Part shown: positions 47,033-59,583 of the stretch, piece by piece
Position numbering within the stretch: position 1 is the stretch's first letter
Layout: every line of letters starts with the position of its first letter
Assembly: GCA_012861695.1 (NCBI GenBank)
Contig: JAAOOA010000170.1
Span: 25,001 to 89,000, forward strand
Source of the DNA: Trematomus loennbergii
Lineage: Eukaryota; Chordata; Actinopteri; Perciformes; Nototheniidae
Length of the DNA stretch: 64,000 nt
Direction: 5' to 3'
Translations under genes and position numbers: made by a program
The notes under the pieces: generated by a model
What the model was told of the DNA's origin: nothing
The model's database searches: none
The model's input: only the letters and a program-made list of their open reading frames with translations

Positions 47033-47251
47033 GTACGAGGAGACCGCTGCCCAGTAAGCCGGTTCGAATCCCGAGCCGGACGAACATATCAGGCAATGTC
47101 CTACCTCTGTCCTCCCTCTCCTCCCCTCTCTCTCCCCTCTCTCTCCCCTCTCTCTCCCTCTTTCAACTCTACTATCGCAGAAATGTATCCTGAGTCTCAT
47201 TCAATGATATGTGACACTGTAACTCTCTTTCTTGGGTTTTTCCCACAGTTT

Positions 47252-47797
47252 AAGGCTGCCTTTACTCGAGAACGAAACGGGTTGTATCCGCATAGTTTCT
47301 CTTAGTATAGCCCTTTCATTTACACGAGGCCGTAACAAAACGATAGAAACGGACCCCGCAAACGATAACGGGTCCCAAGGTGGATAGATCTGCAACGAAA
47401 CGCTCTGGGGGGTCAAACTGACAGCTACTGTCGTAGCTACTGCTAGCGCTACTGCTACTGACCATGCTACAGATGTTAGTGCAACATCTACAGCTCCTCT
47501 ACCACAACCATCAGCAACAAGTGGACATGGAGAATTACATGAACTACATGTTGCTAAATCCACCGCGGGGAAACAGAAGGGTAGCCATGGCACATGCTCC
47601 GGGGTCTTCTTCGCTGCTTTTGGTGTATTTTGTGCGGCAGTTACAGCGCCACTTACAGGCCCGGCATATGTACTACAGCGTCTCCAGCGGTCTCGTGTGA
47701 ACAGACACGTTAAATGAAACGAATGCGTGTGAACGGAAGACTTTTTTGAAGACGCATACTGTGCATAAACGCAAACGTTCCCTGTAAAGGCAGCCTC
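47252..47797. mobile_element. MITE with AAGGCTGCCTTTAC ends
   Basis: AAGGCTGCCTTTACTCGAGAACG at the left is mirrored by CGTTCCCTGTAAAGGCAGCCT at the right. It contains the TACTACAGCGTCTCCAGCGG / GGCATATGTA module seen in two other MITE families. Confidence 0.75.
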
Positions 47798-48305
47798 AAT
47801 GTTTCAGTTCGCTGTGAGCTACAGCTTCTTCAACACAGACTGGCTTCCTCTTGTTCTCATTCAACAGAAGGTGTGACCGGTGTCAGGCCAATTATCATCC
47901 CTTAACCCCGGTGCAGCCACCAGTCTTTAATACCCTGTAATGTAGAGTTTCATTGGCTGTTCCCCTTCCCATCTTTTGCTCTCTTCCCTTAAAGCAGGAT
48001 GGGGAACCTTTTTCATCTCAAGGGCCATTTCAATTTTTACAACATCCTCCGAGGGCCGTACAAATTATTGAACTCAACCTCTGCTTAAAAAAACTAAAAT
48101 CACAGCCCATTAATTTTGCCTTTCTTTCATGCTGTGCAAAGAAAAAGAACCTCTGAATCCAGATATCTCACCATGACTCGCGCACGCACGTGCACGGTGT
48201 GGCACGCATGCACGTGCACGGTGTGGCATGACCACCACAACAGAAAGATATGGACACAAGATGTGTGCAAATGTATTTAGTTTCCTATCCATGTGGACAT
48301 GATTT

Positions 48306-48512
48306 AAGTGGGGGGGGACCTAACCTCCTCTAGGGGGGTCCTCACCTCCTCTACGGGGGCCCTCACCTCGTCTAGGGGGACCTCACCTCCTCTAGGGGGG
48401 TCCTCACCTCCTCTAGGGGGTCCTCACCTCCTCTACGGGGGACCTCCCCTCTTCTAGGGGGGACCTCACCTCCTCTAGGGGGGTCCTCACCTCCTCTAGG
48501 GGGGTCCGGGGG
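48306..48512. repeat. ~20-bp minisatellite inside the hAT element
   Basis: About ten copies of CTCACCTCCTCTAGGGGGGT followed by C. Confidence 0.9.
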
Positions 48513-49012
48513 GCATGCTCCTGTTGAAGTTCAAAGCATCAATCTGGTGCACTTGAGAGCAACATTAGAGATCTATGGAACATCTCTCAACACATATGAA
48601 ACAGAACTGAAACAGATTTTCTTTTTCTTTATGGATATTTTACAAATCACTCTCTTTCAAACTGTATTCTTGTTTATTAATAACAACTTTTTGTTTTACT
48701 GTCATATAGTATTTTATACCTGTTTACTTTATTCTCTTATTTTTTATAACTATAATGATCATATAAAGATGTGCCTTTACCTCACTGGTTGTAGAAAAAG
48801 CTTCTTATATTCGTTAGCATAGCTAGCTAACCAGATGCTAATAACAACAAGTTATTGACTGTATGATCAGTATGACAGATGACAGATCCACTGGGCTTTC
48901 ACTAAAGACACAGCCACGCAAAAACTGCGGCATGTGTACGGCTCCTTATGGGTACTGCAATTTGTGAAGTGCCGGAGCGGGTTCTGGTGCTCTCCGTCAG
49001 AACTGCACCCCA

Positions 49013-50135
49013 ATAGAGTGGCGAAGTCCGCCCACTTACTTCCGGGTAATGGGACCTTATTTCGGAAAAATTATGCATTGAAGTCAATGGGGAGAGAAAA
49101 CTTATCTTTCGATCCCGTTTGAATTGTGCCATGAATTACACATATGATGTTTGTCAATCTTAAAAAATCATTTCCATGTCAAAAAAGTCACAGTTTGTCT
49201 TAAAACTGTTGAAATATAAGACTTGAAAAATACGAAACTAGAAAGACTACAAATCCCAGAGTCGCGTAAGTGATGTCACAATTGACACTCGATACACGAT
49301 AATACCGATATATACGATCAGCGCCATATAGATATAATCTATCTATATGGCGCTGGCTAAGATAAGATAACTTTAACAAGATGCCTGTGTGCTTAGTACC
49401 AGGTTGTTATTATACCAGCAATGGTCTTGCTGTTCTTTTGCTTCCCGTCTGATGAAAGAGGAGTGTGTAGATCAAGTTAGCTACCTAGCTAGTAGCTAGC
49501 ACGTTAGTTAGCATTACAGCCTTGTCATTTTTATTAGCCTTAACATGAAGTAACATTAAGTAACCCAAAATGTTAAACAGTAAGAGTAGTAGTCATATTT
49601 CGTGAACCCTTTGAAGAGTACTGTCACCGGTGTGATCATTCTATAATACACCATTTAAGCCCGGGGGAGAAATGCTAACGCTAACGCTAGCGATCTTCTC
49701 TACTTCATGCTATCTGCACAAATGGTTGATATAAACATTAAAACGACCGGGCAGTTCAGAGAGAATCAAGGAAGGCAGGCAGGCAGCTTTGCATGACATT
49801 CTTCAGGACGTGTTTCATTGTGGTGATAGTGAGGGTAGTCAATCGTTTTGTTGACAGTAGTGACGGCCATCTTGGTGACGTGTGTTGTTGACCAGAGATG
49901 TAGTTCATTGAGGTTTCACACAAACAAATGTGTTACTTCACAGTTTTACGACACATTTTTTTTTTTTGACTTGTAAAATTATCTTTTAAATTGACAAACA
50001 TCATATGTGTAATTCATGGCACAATTCAAACGGGATCCAAAGATAATCTTTCTCTCCATTGACTTCAATGCATAACTTTTCCGAAATAAGGTCCCATGGG
50101 GCTCACCCGGAAGGGGAGGGACTTCGCCTCTCTAT
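49013..50135. mobile_element. foldback DNA element with ~150-bp inverted termini
   Basis: ATAGAGTGGCGAAGTCC at the left is mirrored by GGACTTCGCCTCTCTAT. The inner arms pair further: ATTACACATATGATGTTTGT at 49135 against ACAAACATCATATGTGTAAT at 49994. A small palindrome, GCGCCATATAGATA...TATCTATATGGCGC, sits at 49321-49353. Nested in the hAT element. Confidence 0.85.
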
Positions 50136-50359
50136 CAGACCAGACATATACCACGTGAGACGTTAGGCTCGTGTTGTGTTCAAGGACCCTGACCGTGGCC
50201 AGGAAAAACAGGCACTCGATTTTTTTTAATTCTTTTGCGGTCTAGATTCTTTAAAAAAAAAATTGCGTGTGTTTATAAATTACCTCGAGGGTCGTATCAA
50301 ATGGTCTCGCGGGCCGTATACGGGCCGGGGGCCGGGGGTTCCCCACCCCTGCCTTAAAG

Positions 50360-51006
<647 letters not shown>

Positions 51007-51097
51007 ATCAGAGGGCAAACATTTTAGATTCTTTTTTGCAAACTTGGGTCTCCGAATGTTCTCACCTTGTGTTTTGTTCGTCTTCTTCTTTCATCTG

Positions 51098-51205
51098 AAC
51101 TCGATGAGCAGGATTTATGGGTAACATCAGATCTCCAGGTTCACTGGCAGTCCGTCTCCTTTTATGTTGTGTGAGAGCTTTATTTGAAATATACGACATG
51201 GGTCA
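51098..51205. repeat. single-copy relative of the 33/27-bp array unit
   Basis: AGCAGGATTTATGGGTAAC, ATCTCCAGGTTCACTGGCAG, TCCGTCT and GTGAGAGCTTTATTTGAAAT occur in the same order as left flank, unit and right flank of the array at 39868. A more diverged copy follows at about 51395-51475. Confidence 0.8.
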
Positions 51206-51613
51206 TTTTATCTCTTCTTATTTTCTTATTTTTAAGATACTTGGTTATTTTTCATTTGTTTATTTTTTCAATATTTTCTATTTATTTTATTTCTTCCATT
51301 TTTCCTTTTACAAATTTCCCCTCTTTTTTTGTTTTTATTTCCTTATTTCCTTACTCATCCCCTTTTTTCTTCTTATTTCTAACCTGAATTTATCGTGCGG
51401 GATTTACTGTATGGATAATATGATATCTAAGTTCAGTGAATTCTGTTTTACAGCTTTTCTTTTGAAATGTACCTTCATTTCTTCTTCTTCTTGCAGGATG
51501 TATTACTGCTGTGTTTCACTGCGTCTCCGTGTTGTATTCTCCGTGTTGTATTCTCCGTGTTGTATTCTCCGTGTTTTATTCTCCGTGTTTTATTCCTCGT
51601 CCCTGTGTTTCAG

Positions 51614-51762
51614 GCTGCTGAATAACGACCACGGCGACCGTACGGAGGAGATCGTTCTGCTGATCCAGGACTTCTCATCCGAGGACTTGAACCGGGAGTT
51701 TAACTGCTCCGTCAAGAACACGGCCGGGATCCAGACCCGCAGAGCCGCCCTGCAGCTGGAGG
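51614..51762 (+). CDS. il1rap: il1rap exon 9: end of Ig domain 3
   Basis: The acceptor is CCCTGTGTTTCAG and the donor G/GTGAGG at 51763. The translation RLLNNDHGDRTEEIVLLIQD is followed by FSSEDLNREFNCSVKNTAG and IQTRRAALQLE. It matches the IL1RAP block ILSIKKVTSEDLKRSYVCHARSAKG, with the closing Ig3 Cys and a sequon, NCS. The frame is clean, with phase 2 entry and phase 1 exit. Upstream is a short tandem of CTCCGTGTTGTATT units at 51520-51590. Confidence 0.95.
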
Positions 51763-52560
51763 GTGAGGCTTTTATTGTGGAGGGGAGCCAGGAAGTTCCT
51801 CTCCTTCCTGTCAACCTTTAACTCTACACGTAGCGGCTCAATCCCCACCTAGGTCTGAGTCGCCGAGCTGTCAGTGAGAAAGTCCAAACTGACGCTCTAA
51901 AGGTTGAAGATATTTAATAAACAAAATCAAACAATAACCAAAAAGATCAACAGAAACAATGTCAACGCTAGCTCACCCTCTGTCACCCGCCCCCCGACAT
52001 GTAACAGGTGACATGAATACACAAACCACGATTGAAGTGCTCAACTAATACAAATAAAAGTGACGTAAACAAATAAAGAACTCATGCTAAGTAGCATTTT
52101 GGCTCCTTCACTGCGTATGGGGAGAGGTTTTAATCTCTGCTCTCTCCGTATTATTGATCTGTGTTAAGAGGCAGCCATTAAACCCAACACTTCCTGCTGG
52201 AGTTTCACATTAAAACGAGGAAGACGGGGTTTATGGTCTTGGATCCAAAGAAGCTTTTAGTACGAGACCTCCAGAGGTTGTTTTTAGCATTATCAATTAG
52301 CTCTTAAAAAATGATGGTCGTCTGGGGGTAATACAAAAAGCCTGAAGTCAACCATGACTAACATTTATCTGTTGTTAAATCTGTTTGTTTTTTGTGCTGT
52401 GATTTTAACCATTTGTCCGTCTATCATTTAAAAAAATGTGTACTATTAATGTTGTAAAAATGGATAACCTGCACACCTGTTTTATTTTTCTTTGCCGCTA
52501 AATGTGTTGTTTAAAGATCTCCTTTTATGCAAAAGTCACTTTCTGATGTCTTTCTACATC
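51763..52560. other. intron 9, first part: no gene seen
   Basis: Ordinary A/T-rich sequence with no clear repeat termini. Confidence 0.4.
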
Positions 52561-52562
52561 AA

Positions 52563-52943
52563 CATGTGTGTCCGGTGTGTGTCCGGTGTGTGTCCGGTGT
52601 GTGTCCGGTGTGTGTCCGGTGTGTGTCTGGTGTGTCCGGTGTGTGTCCGTGTGTGTCCGGTGTGTGTGTCCGGTGTGTGTGCGGTGTGTGTCCGGTGTGT
52701 GTCCGGTGTGTGTCCGGTGTGTGTCCGGTGTGTGTCCGGTGTGGGTCCGGTGTGTGTCCGGTGTGTGTGTCCGGTGTGTGTGCGGTGTGTGTCCGGTGTG
52801 TGTCCGGTGTGTGTCCGTGTGTGTGTCCGGTGTGTGTCCGGTGTGTGTGTCTGGTGTGTCCGGTGTGTGTCTGGTGTGTCCGGTGTGTGTCCGGTGTGGG
52901 TCCGGTGTGTCCGGTGTGTGTGTCCGGTGTGGGTCCGGTGTGT
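52563..52943. repeat. 11-bp minisatellite TGTGTGTCCGG, about 34 copies
   Basis: Unit GTGTGTGTCCG with TCTGG and GGTCCGG variants. Open frames on both strands are artefacts. Confidence 0.95.
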
Positions 52944-52969
52944 ATAAAACCCTCTCTCTTTTCCTCCGT

Positions 52970-53175
52970 TTGAGTTTGATCTCCATACTGTTTCAGAAAT
53001 AATCCTTGATGTGGTTTGGAACATGATATGGGTATCTGGGTAGAATTCTCCTGATGAGCTCTTTAAAGCAACAGACCCAGAATCAGCACTTTAGTAACAG
53101 GACTGAAATAGAGGGGGATGGCTATTTGAGCAAAACACTTCATAGACATGTTTTTTATATATTTGTATATATCCT
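52970..53175. mobile_element. fragment of the MITE family seen complete at 63068-63854
   Basis: CTCCATACTGTTTCAGA, GATGTGGTTTGGAACATGAT and CAAAACACTTCATAGACATG match the right half of the 63068 element. Confidence 0.7.
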
Positions 53176-53275
53176 AAGAAAAAGGAAAATAAAGTTAAAA
53201 AAAACCCTGAAACCAGTTTGTGTTTTATTTCTGGATCCCTTTAATATAAACTAACAGTTGTTGTATCTCCTCCAG

Positions 53276-53417
53276 TGTGGGTGCCCTCGGTGGAGCTGGG
53301 CGTCGGCCTCGGGGCGACCCTCCTCCTCATGCTGCCTCTTCATCATCTATCACGTCTTCTGGCTGGAGCTGCTGCTGCTCTACAGGTCCTGGTTCGGCAC
53401 CGACGAGCGGCACACAG
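53276..53417 (+). CDS. il1rap: il1rap exon 10: transmembrane segment, with an apparent one-base frameshift
   Basis: The acceptor is GTATCTCCTCCAG and the donor CACACAG/GTGAGC at 53418. The entry frame gives VWVPSVELGVGLGATLLLM. After the ATGCTGCC stretch the homologous frame moves by one base and reads LFIIYHVFWLELLLLYRSWF, then GTDERHT. Together they match the juxtamembrane VEL, the membrane helix and the YHVxWLExxLxYRxxFGTDE block of IL1RAP. The exon is 142 bp, whereas phases 1 in and 1 out require a multiple of three. One extra C (CC for C near 53335) or two missing bases explains it. Its 5' splice site is also the first unit of a 4-kb 14-bp minisatellite. Confidence 0.9.
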
Positions 53418-54736
53418 GTGAGCGTCATTCTGTGAGCGTCACTCTGTGAGAGTCACTCTGTGAGAGTCACTCTGTGAGCGTCATTCTGTGAGCGTCACTC
53501 TGTGAGAGTCACTCTGTGAGCGTCACTCTGTGAGCGTCACTCTGTGAGCGTCACTCAGTGAGCGTCACTCTGTGAGCGCCACTCTGTGTCTCTGTGAGCG
53601 TCATTCTGTGAGCGTCACTCTGTGTCTCTGTGAGCGTCATTCTGTGAGCGTCATTCTGTGAGCGTCACTCTGTGAGCGTCATTCTGTGAGCGTCACTCTG
53701 TGAGAGTCACTCTGTGAGAGTCACTCTGTGAGCGTCATTCTGTGAGCGTCACTCTGTGAGCGTCACTCTGTGAGCGTCACTCTGTGAGAGTCACTCTGTG
53801 AGAGTCACTCTGTGAGCGTCACTCTGTGAGAGTCACTCTGTGAGAGTCACTCTGTGAGCGCCTCTCTGTGAGCGTCATTCTGTGAGCGTCATTCTGTGAG
53901 CGTCACTCTGTGAGCGTCACTCAGTGAGAGTCACTCTGTGAGCGTCACTCTGTGAGCGTCACTCTGTGAGCGTCACTCTGTGAGCGTCACTCTGTGAGCG
54001 TCACTCTGTGAGCGTCATTCTGTGAGAGTCACTCTGTGAGCGTCACTCAGTGAGCGCCACTCTGTGAGAGTCACTCTGTGAGCGTCACTCTGTGAGCGTC
54101 ATTCTGTGAGCGCCACTCTGTGAGCGCCACTCTGTGAGAGTCACTCTGTGAGCGTCACTCTGTGAGCGTCACTCAGTGAGTGCCACTCTGTGTCTCTGTG
54201 AGCGTCATTCTGTGAGCGTCACTCTGTGAGCGTCACTCTGTGAGAGTCACTCTGTGAGCGTCACTCTGTGAGCGTCATTCTGTGAGCGCCACTCTGTGAG
54301 CGTCACTCTGTGAGAGTCACTCTGTGAGCGCCACTCTGTGTCTCTGTGAGCGTCATTCTGTGAGCGTCATTCTGTGAGCGTCACTCTGTGAGAGTCACTC
54401 TGTGAGCGTCACTCTGTGAGCGTCATTCTGTGAGCGCCACTCTGTGAGCGCCACTCTGTGAGAGTCACTCTGTGAGCACCACTCTGTGTCTCTGTGAGCG
54501 TCATTCTGTGAGCGTCATTCTGTGAGCGTCACTCTGTGAGCGTCACTCTGTGAGCGCCACTCTGTGAGAGTCACTCTGTGAGAGTCACTCTGTGAGCGTC
54601 ACTCTGTGAGCGCCACTCTGTGAGAGTCACTCTGTGAGAGTCACTCTGTGAGCGCCACTCTGTGAGAGTCACTCTGTGAGCGTCACTCTGTGAGCGCCAC
54701 TCTGTGAGCGCCACTCTGTGTCACTGTGAGCGTCAC
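53418..54736. repeat. 14-bp minisatellite starting at the exon-10 splice donor, part 1
   Basis: Unit GTGAGCGTCACTCT (variants GTGAGAGTCACTCT, GTGAGCGTCATTCT, GTGAGCGCCACTCT). The first copy is itself the intron-10 donor. About 94 copies. Confidence 0.97.
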
Positions 54737-55622
54737 TCTGTTGCGCTTTTCACTTTCTAGCTCCTCGCGAGAGCTTTTCTGGTTCAGCTCCCGCTCTGTT
54801 CACACCGCCCAGAGCTGCCGCTGCTGCGTCATGACGTCACAGTTTACGTCGCTGATTTTGTCCCACAACAACAACAACAACAACAACGGGGGGGGGACTG
54901 CGTCGGGTCGATGACTGCGTTGCTTTTAATCATACGAAGCCAGATTAAATGAAATAACGACTTCTCCAACCTTATACTTTTCTCCAGAGTGCCGTGGTTC
55001 ATTGTTTATTAATGTGTTTCATTTAGCGACCGCTGCAGTGCTGGCTGCTCTTCCACGGGAGTGTATTCTCCCGTTAGCTCCGGGTTAGCTCACACGGCTC
55101 TAAAGTATTCACTGTCTGACTGTCACACAAGCAGCTGATACATATCCCCAGTTCCCCTCAAGTGAATGTGTGTCAGTCTGAATTGACGCTGTTTGGCATC
55201 ACAACGCTGTTATGAAAGTGTCTCTGGTATAACATGGGTGATGTTAGCATAGCAACCGAAGCTAAACTGACTACTTGCTAAGCGTTTTCTACAGGCACAT
55301 TTTACCGGCGTATTTTTCATTATGATTCTACTTGTGATAGTCGGACATGACAACCTGTAGAGCCCATGTATCTCCACAATGATCAATAACAGCGAACGGA
55401 TGGTCAAAGTAAGGTTTCCTGCACGCCTCGACGTAAGAGACGTAAGCGACGCCGCGTCATAGCTCCGAAGCTCTTGCCTCTGGACCGACAATTTTTTGGA
55501 GCTGGAAGTGAACCGCATTCCGGAGCTATGACGCGCCGCCGCTGCGGTTGAGCAGGAAAAACCGGCGCTTTTCAGGCTCTAGCTCCCAGCAGGAGCTGGA
55601 AAAGCGCCGGTGTGAAAGGGGT
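54737..55622. mobile_element. transposon-like insertion splitting the 14-bp array
   Basis: GCGCTTTTCACTTTCTAGCTCC at the left is mirrored by GGAGCTGGAAAAGCGCCGGT and GTGAAAG at the right. About 0.88 kb, GC-rich at both ends, with an (AAC)n GGGGGGG stretch near 54866. No coding potential seen; the family was not identified. Confidence 0.7.
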
Positions 55623-57468
55623 ATGTGAGAGTCACTCTGTGAGAGTCACTCTGTGAGAGTCACTCTGTGAGAGTCACTCTGTGAGCGTCACTCAGTGAGC
55701 GTCACTCTGTGAGCGTCACTCTGTGAGCGTCACTCTGTGAGCGTCACTCTGTGAGCGTCACTCTGTGAGCGTCACTCAGTGAGCGTCACTCAGTGAGCTT
55801 CACTCTGTGAGAGTCACTCTGTGAGCGTCACTCTGTGAGCGTCACTCAGTGAGCGTCACTCAGTGAGCGTCACTCTGTGAGAGTCACTCTGTGAGCGTCA
55901 CTCAGTGAGCGTCACTCAGTGAGCGTCACTCTGTGAGAGTCACTCTGTGAGCGTCACTCTGTGAGCGTCACTCTGTGAGAGTCACTCTGTGAGCGTCACT
56001 CTGTGAGAGTCACTCTGTGAGAGTCACTCTGTGAGCGTCACTCAGTGAGAGTCACTCAATGAGCGTCACTCAGTGAGCGTCACTCTGTGAGAGTCACTCA
56101 GTGAGCGTCACTCAGTGAGCGTCACTCTGTGAGCGTCACTCAGTGAGCGTCACTCTGTGAGCGTCACTCAGTGAGCGTCACTCTGTGAGCGTCACTCTGT
56201 GAGAGTCACTCTGTGAGCGTCACTCAGTGAGAGTCACTCAGTGAGCGTCACTCAGTGAGCGTCACTCTGTGAGAGTCACTCAGTGAGCGTCACTCAGTGA
56301 GCGTCACTCAGTGAGCGTCACTCTGTGAGCGTCACTCTGTGAGCGTCACTCAGTGAGCGTCACTCAGTGAGCGTCACTCTGTGAGAGTCACTCTGTGAGC
56401 GTCACTCTGTGAGAGTCACTCTGTGAGCGTCACTCTGTGAGCGTCACTCTGTGAGCGTCACTCTGTGAGCGTCACTCAGTGAGCGTCACTCAGTGAGCGT
56501 CACTCTGTGAGCGTCACTCAGTGAGCGTCACTCTGTGAGCGTCACTCTGTGAGCGTCACTCAGTGAGCGTCACTCTGTGAGCGTCACTCAGTGAGCGTCA
56601 CTCAGTGAGCGTCACTCTGTGAGAGTCACTCTGTGAGAGTCACTCTGTGAGCGTCACTCTGTGAGAGTCACTCTGTGAGAGTCACTCTGTGAGCGTCACT
56701 CAGTGAGAGTCACTCAGTGAGCGTCACTCTGTGAGAGTCACTCTGTGAGAGTCACTCTGTGAGCGTCACTCAGTGAGAGTCACTCAGTGAGCGTCACTCA
56801 GTGAGCGTCACTCTGTGAGAGTCACTCAGTGAGCGTCACTCTGTGAGCGTCACTCTGTGAGCGTCACTCTGTGAGCGTCACTCTGTGAGCGTCACTCAGT
56901 GAGCGTCACTCTGTGAGCGTCACTCTGTGAGAGTCACTCTGTGAGCGTCACTCAGTGAGAGTCACTCAGTGAGCGTCACTCAGTGAGCGTCACTCTGTGA
57001 GAGTCACTCAGTGAGCGTCACTCAGTGAGCGTCACTCTGTGAGAGTCACTCAGTGAGCGTCACTCAGTGAGCGTCACTCTGTGAGCGTCACTCAGTGAGC
57101 GTCACTCTGTGAGCGTCACTCAGTGAGCGTCACTCTGTGAGCGTCACTCTGTGAGCGTCACTCAGTGAGCGTCACTCAGTGAGCGTCACTCTGTGAGCGT
57201 CACTCTGTGAGCGTCACTCTGTGAGCGTCACTCAGTGAGCGTCACTCAGTGAGCGTCACTCTGTGAGCGTCACTCTGTGAGCGTCACTCTGTGAGCGTCA
57301 CTCAGTGAGCGTCACTCTGTGAGCGTCACTCAGTGAGCGTCACTCTGTGAGCGTCACTCTGTGAGCGTCACTCTGTGAGCGTCACTCAGTGAGCGTCACT
57401 CTGTGAGCGTCACTCTGTGAGCGTCACTCAGTGACGTCACTCTGTGAGCGTCACTCAGTGAGCGTCAC
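55623..57468. repeat. 14-bp minisatellite, part 2
   Basis: About 132 further copies; here GTGAGCGTCACTCA variants are much commoner than in part 1, so the two halves evolved different unit mixtures. Confidence 0.97.
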
Positions 57469-57938
57469 TCGGCTTGGCGGTATTGGACATATTGGAGTGT
57501 TTTTTTTAAAACTCTAACTGGAGAGTGTTTCTGTAAAGATGTTCACACTGTCCCTCAGAGACGCTCTGCTGCAGATCAACATCGAGGACTTTCTGACCTT
57601 TACGTGTTTAAAGTTTGACTTCCTGTGCAGATACGGAGGTGGAAACAGATCTGATCATGTGACGTAAACAAGACGCTTCTTTCTGAGGAATCAGTCCATC
57701 TGAACTCTTTATCTGTTTCTGAACAGAGAGTTCAACTCTGAGTTAGAAACTGAGAACATTAAGTACATATATATAATAGTCATATATATGTTAAAATATG
57801 TTTACTACTATTAATACAGTAGTGTATTAATAGTAATAAGTACAAGTGCTGTACTTAAGTACAATTTGAGGTATTTACGAGAGTATTTCCTTTGTAAGAT
57901 CTGAGTACTTCTACTTCCTCTTCCTTAATGTAATTTAA
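57469..57938. other. intron 10, no gene seen
   Basis: Ordinary sequence between the 14-bp array and the TG repeat. Contains TTAATACAGTAGTGTATTAA, a small palindrome, near 57810. Confidence 0.4.
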
Positions 57939-58263
<325 letters not shown>

Positions 58264-58480
58264 GTAAGTACAAGTACACACACCTACCGCACCACCACCA
58301 CAGTACACATAAGTACATGTACACACACCTACCGCACTACAGTACACACAAGTACATGTACACACACCTACCGCACCACAGTACACACAAGTACATGTAC
58401 ACACACCTACCGCACTACAGTACACACAAGTACATGTACACACACCTACCGCACCACAGTACACACAAGTACAGTACCAA
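58264..58480. repeat. 39-bp minisatellite after exon 11, about 5 copies
   Basis: Unit TACACACACCTACCGCACCA followed by CAGTACACACAAGTACATG; begins within bases of the exon-11 donor, whose GTAAGTACAAGTACACAC resembles the unit. Confidence 0.9.
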
Positions 58481-58545
58481 CTTTGCGTAAAAAAGTTTGC
58501 AAGCCACGCCCACTTCCTTTCACGTAAACGAACGAAAATCGTTAC

Positions 58546-59060
58546 AGTCCACACTGATACTACACACTGACCTACACACTGACACTACACACTGATACTA
58601 CACACTGATACTACACACTGATACTACACACTGATACTACACACTGACACTACACACTGATACTACAGTCCACACTGATACTACACACTGACACTACACA
58701 CTGATACTACAGTCCACACTGATACTACACACTGACACTACACACTGATACTACAGTCCACACTGATACTACAGTCCACACTGATACTACAGTACACACT
58801 GATACTACAGTCCACACTGATACTACAGTCCACACTGATACTACAGTCCACACTGATACTACACTACACACTGATACTACAGTACACACTGATACTACAG
58901 TACACACTGATACTACAGTCCACACTGATACTACACTACACACTGATACTACAGTACACACTGATACTACAGTACACACTGATACTACACACTGACACTA
59001 CACACTGATACTACAGTACACACTGATACTACACACTGACACTACACACTGATACTACAG
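58546..59060. repeat. 13-18-bp minisatellite CACTGATACTACAGTC
   Basis: About 32 units of ACTGATACTACA with CAC or GTCCAC/GTACAC extensions. Confidence 0.95.
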
Positions 59061-59149
59061 TACTAACGTGTGACAGTGAGAGTTATCAGAAACAGAGTCA
59101 CCCTTCATCTCACCCCCCCCCCCCCCCCCCTTCACCCCCTCTCTCCCAG

Positions 59150-59583
59150 CCATCACAGACGAGACTCTGAGCTTTGTGTCTCGTAGCCGGCGCCTCCTGG
59201 TGGTCCTCGGCCCGGGTTACGCCTCGCGGGGGTCCCAGGCTCTGCTGGAGCTGCAGGTGGGGCTGGACAGCATGGCCCGGGGGGGGCAGCTGAGGGTCAT
59301 CCTGGTGCAGTACCAGCCGGGGGGGGGGGGCCTGGCCCGCGAGCTCAGGAGGGCCCGCGTGGTTCTGGCTCTGGTCCGATGGCAGGGGGACAAATCCAGA
59401 GATCTAACCTCTCGCTTCTGGAAGAGGCTGAGGGTGGAGCTTCCTGTGAGGAGGGGGGGAGGGAGGGGGGAGGAGGGGGGGAAGGGGCTGAGGCTGCAAA
59501 GTCAGAACAGCACCAACTCCCAGACGGGCCTCATCACCAACAGCATCAAACACCCGCAGAAGGTCTTCCAGGCCGCGGCGTAG
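59150..59583 (+). CDS. il1rap: il1rap exon 12: second half of the canonical TIR domain and C-terminus
   Basis: The acceptor follows a poly-C and CT-rich tract (CTCTCTCCCAG), and the TAG stop is at 59581-59583. The translation begins TITDETLSFVSRSRRLLVVL and GPGYASRGSQALLELQVGLD, matching IL1RAP TDETLSFIQKSRRLLVVLSPNY...ALLELKAGL. It continues with RVILVQYQ, a Gly-rich loop, and RFWKRLRVELPV, which is TIR box 3 (FW). The alignment to the human protein is gap-free from QY to the ELRRAR helix despite G11 runs. The tail (RRGGGRGEEGGKG ... QKVFQAAA) is about 30 residues longer than the human one and lies over G-rich DNA. Confidence 0.96.

Larger units (their letters stand above)
47995..50351. mobile_element. 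hAT element with perfect 8-bp target-site duplication
   Basis: It begins CAGGATGGGGAACC and ends GGTTCCCCACCCCTG, the Charlie-like hAT terminal pattern. The 8-bp direct repeat CCTTAAAG flanks it (47987-47994 and 50352-50359). No transposase frame is intact. It contains a 21-bp minisatellite and a foldback element. Confidence 0.92.

Noticed and set aside
47049..47085. tRNA-like B box (GGTTCGAATCC) just after exon 8
   Set aside because: Only the B-box half is recognisable; no A box or stem, so at most a SINE remnant.
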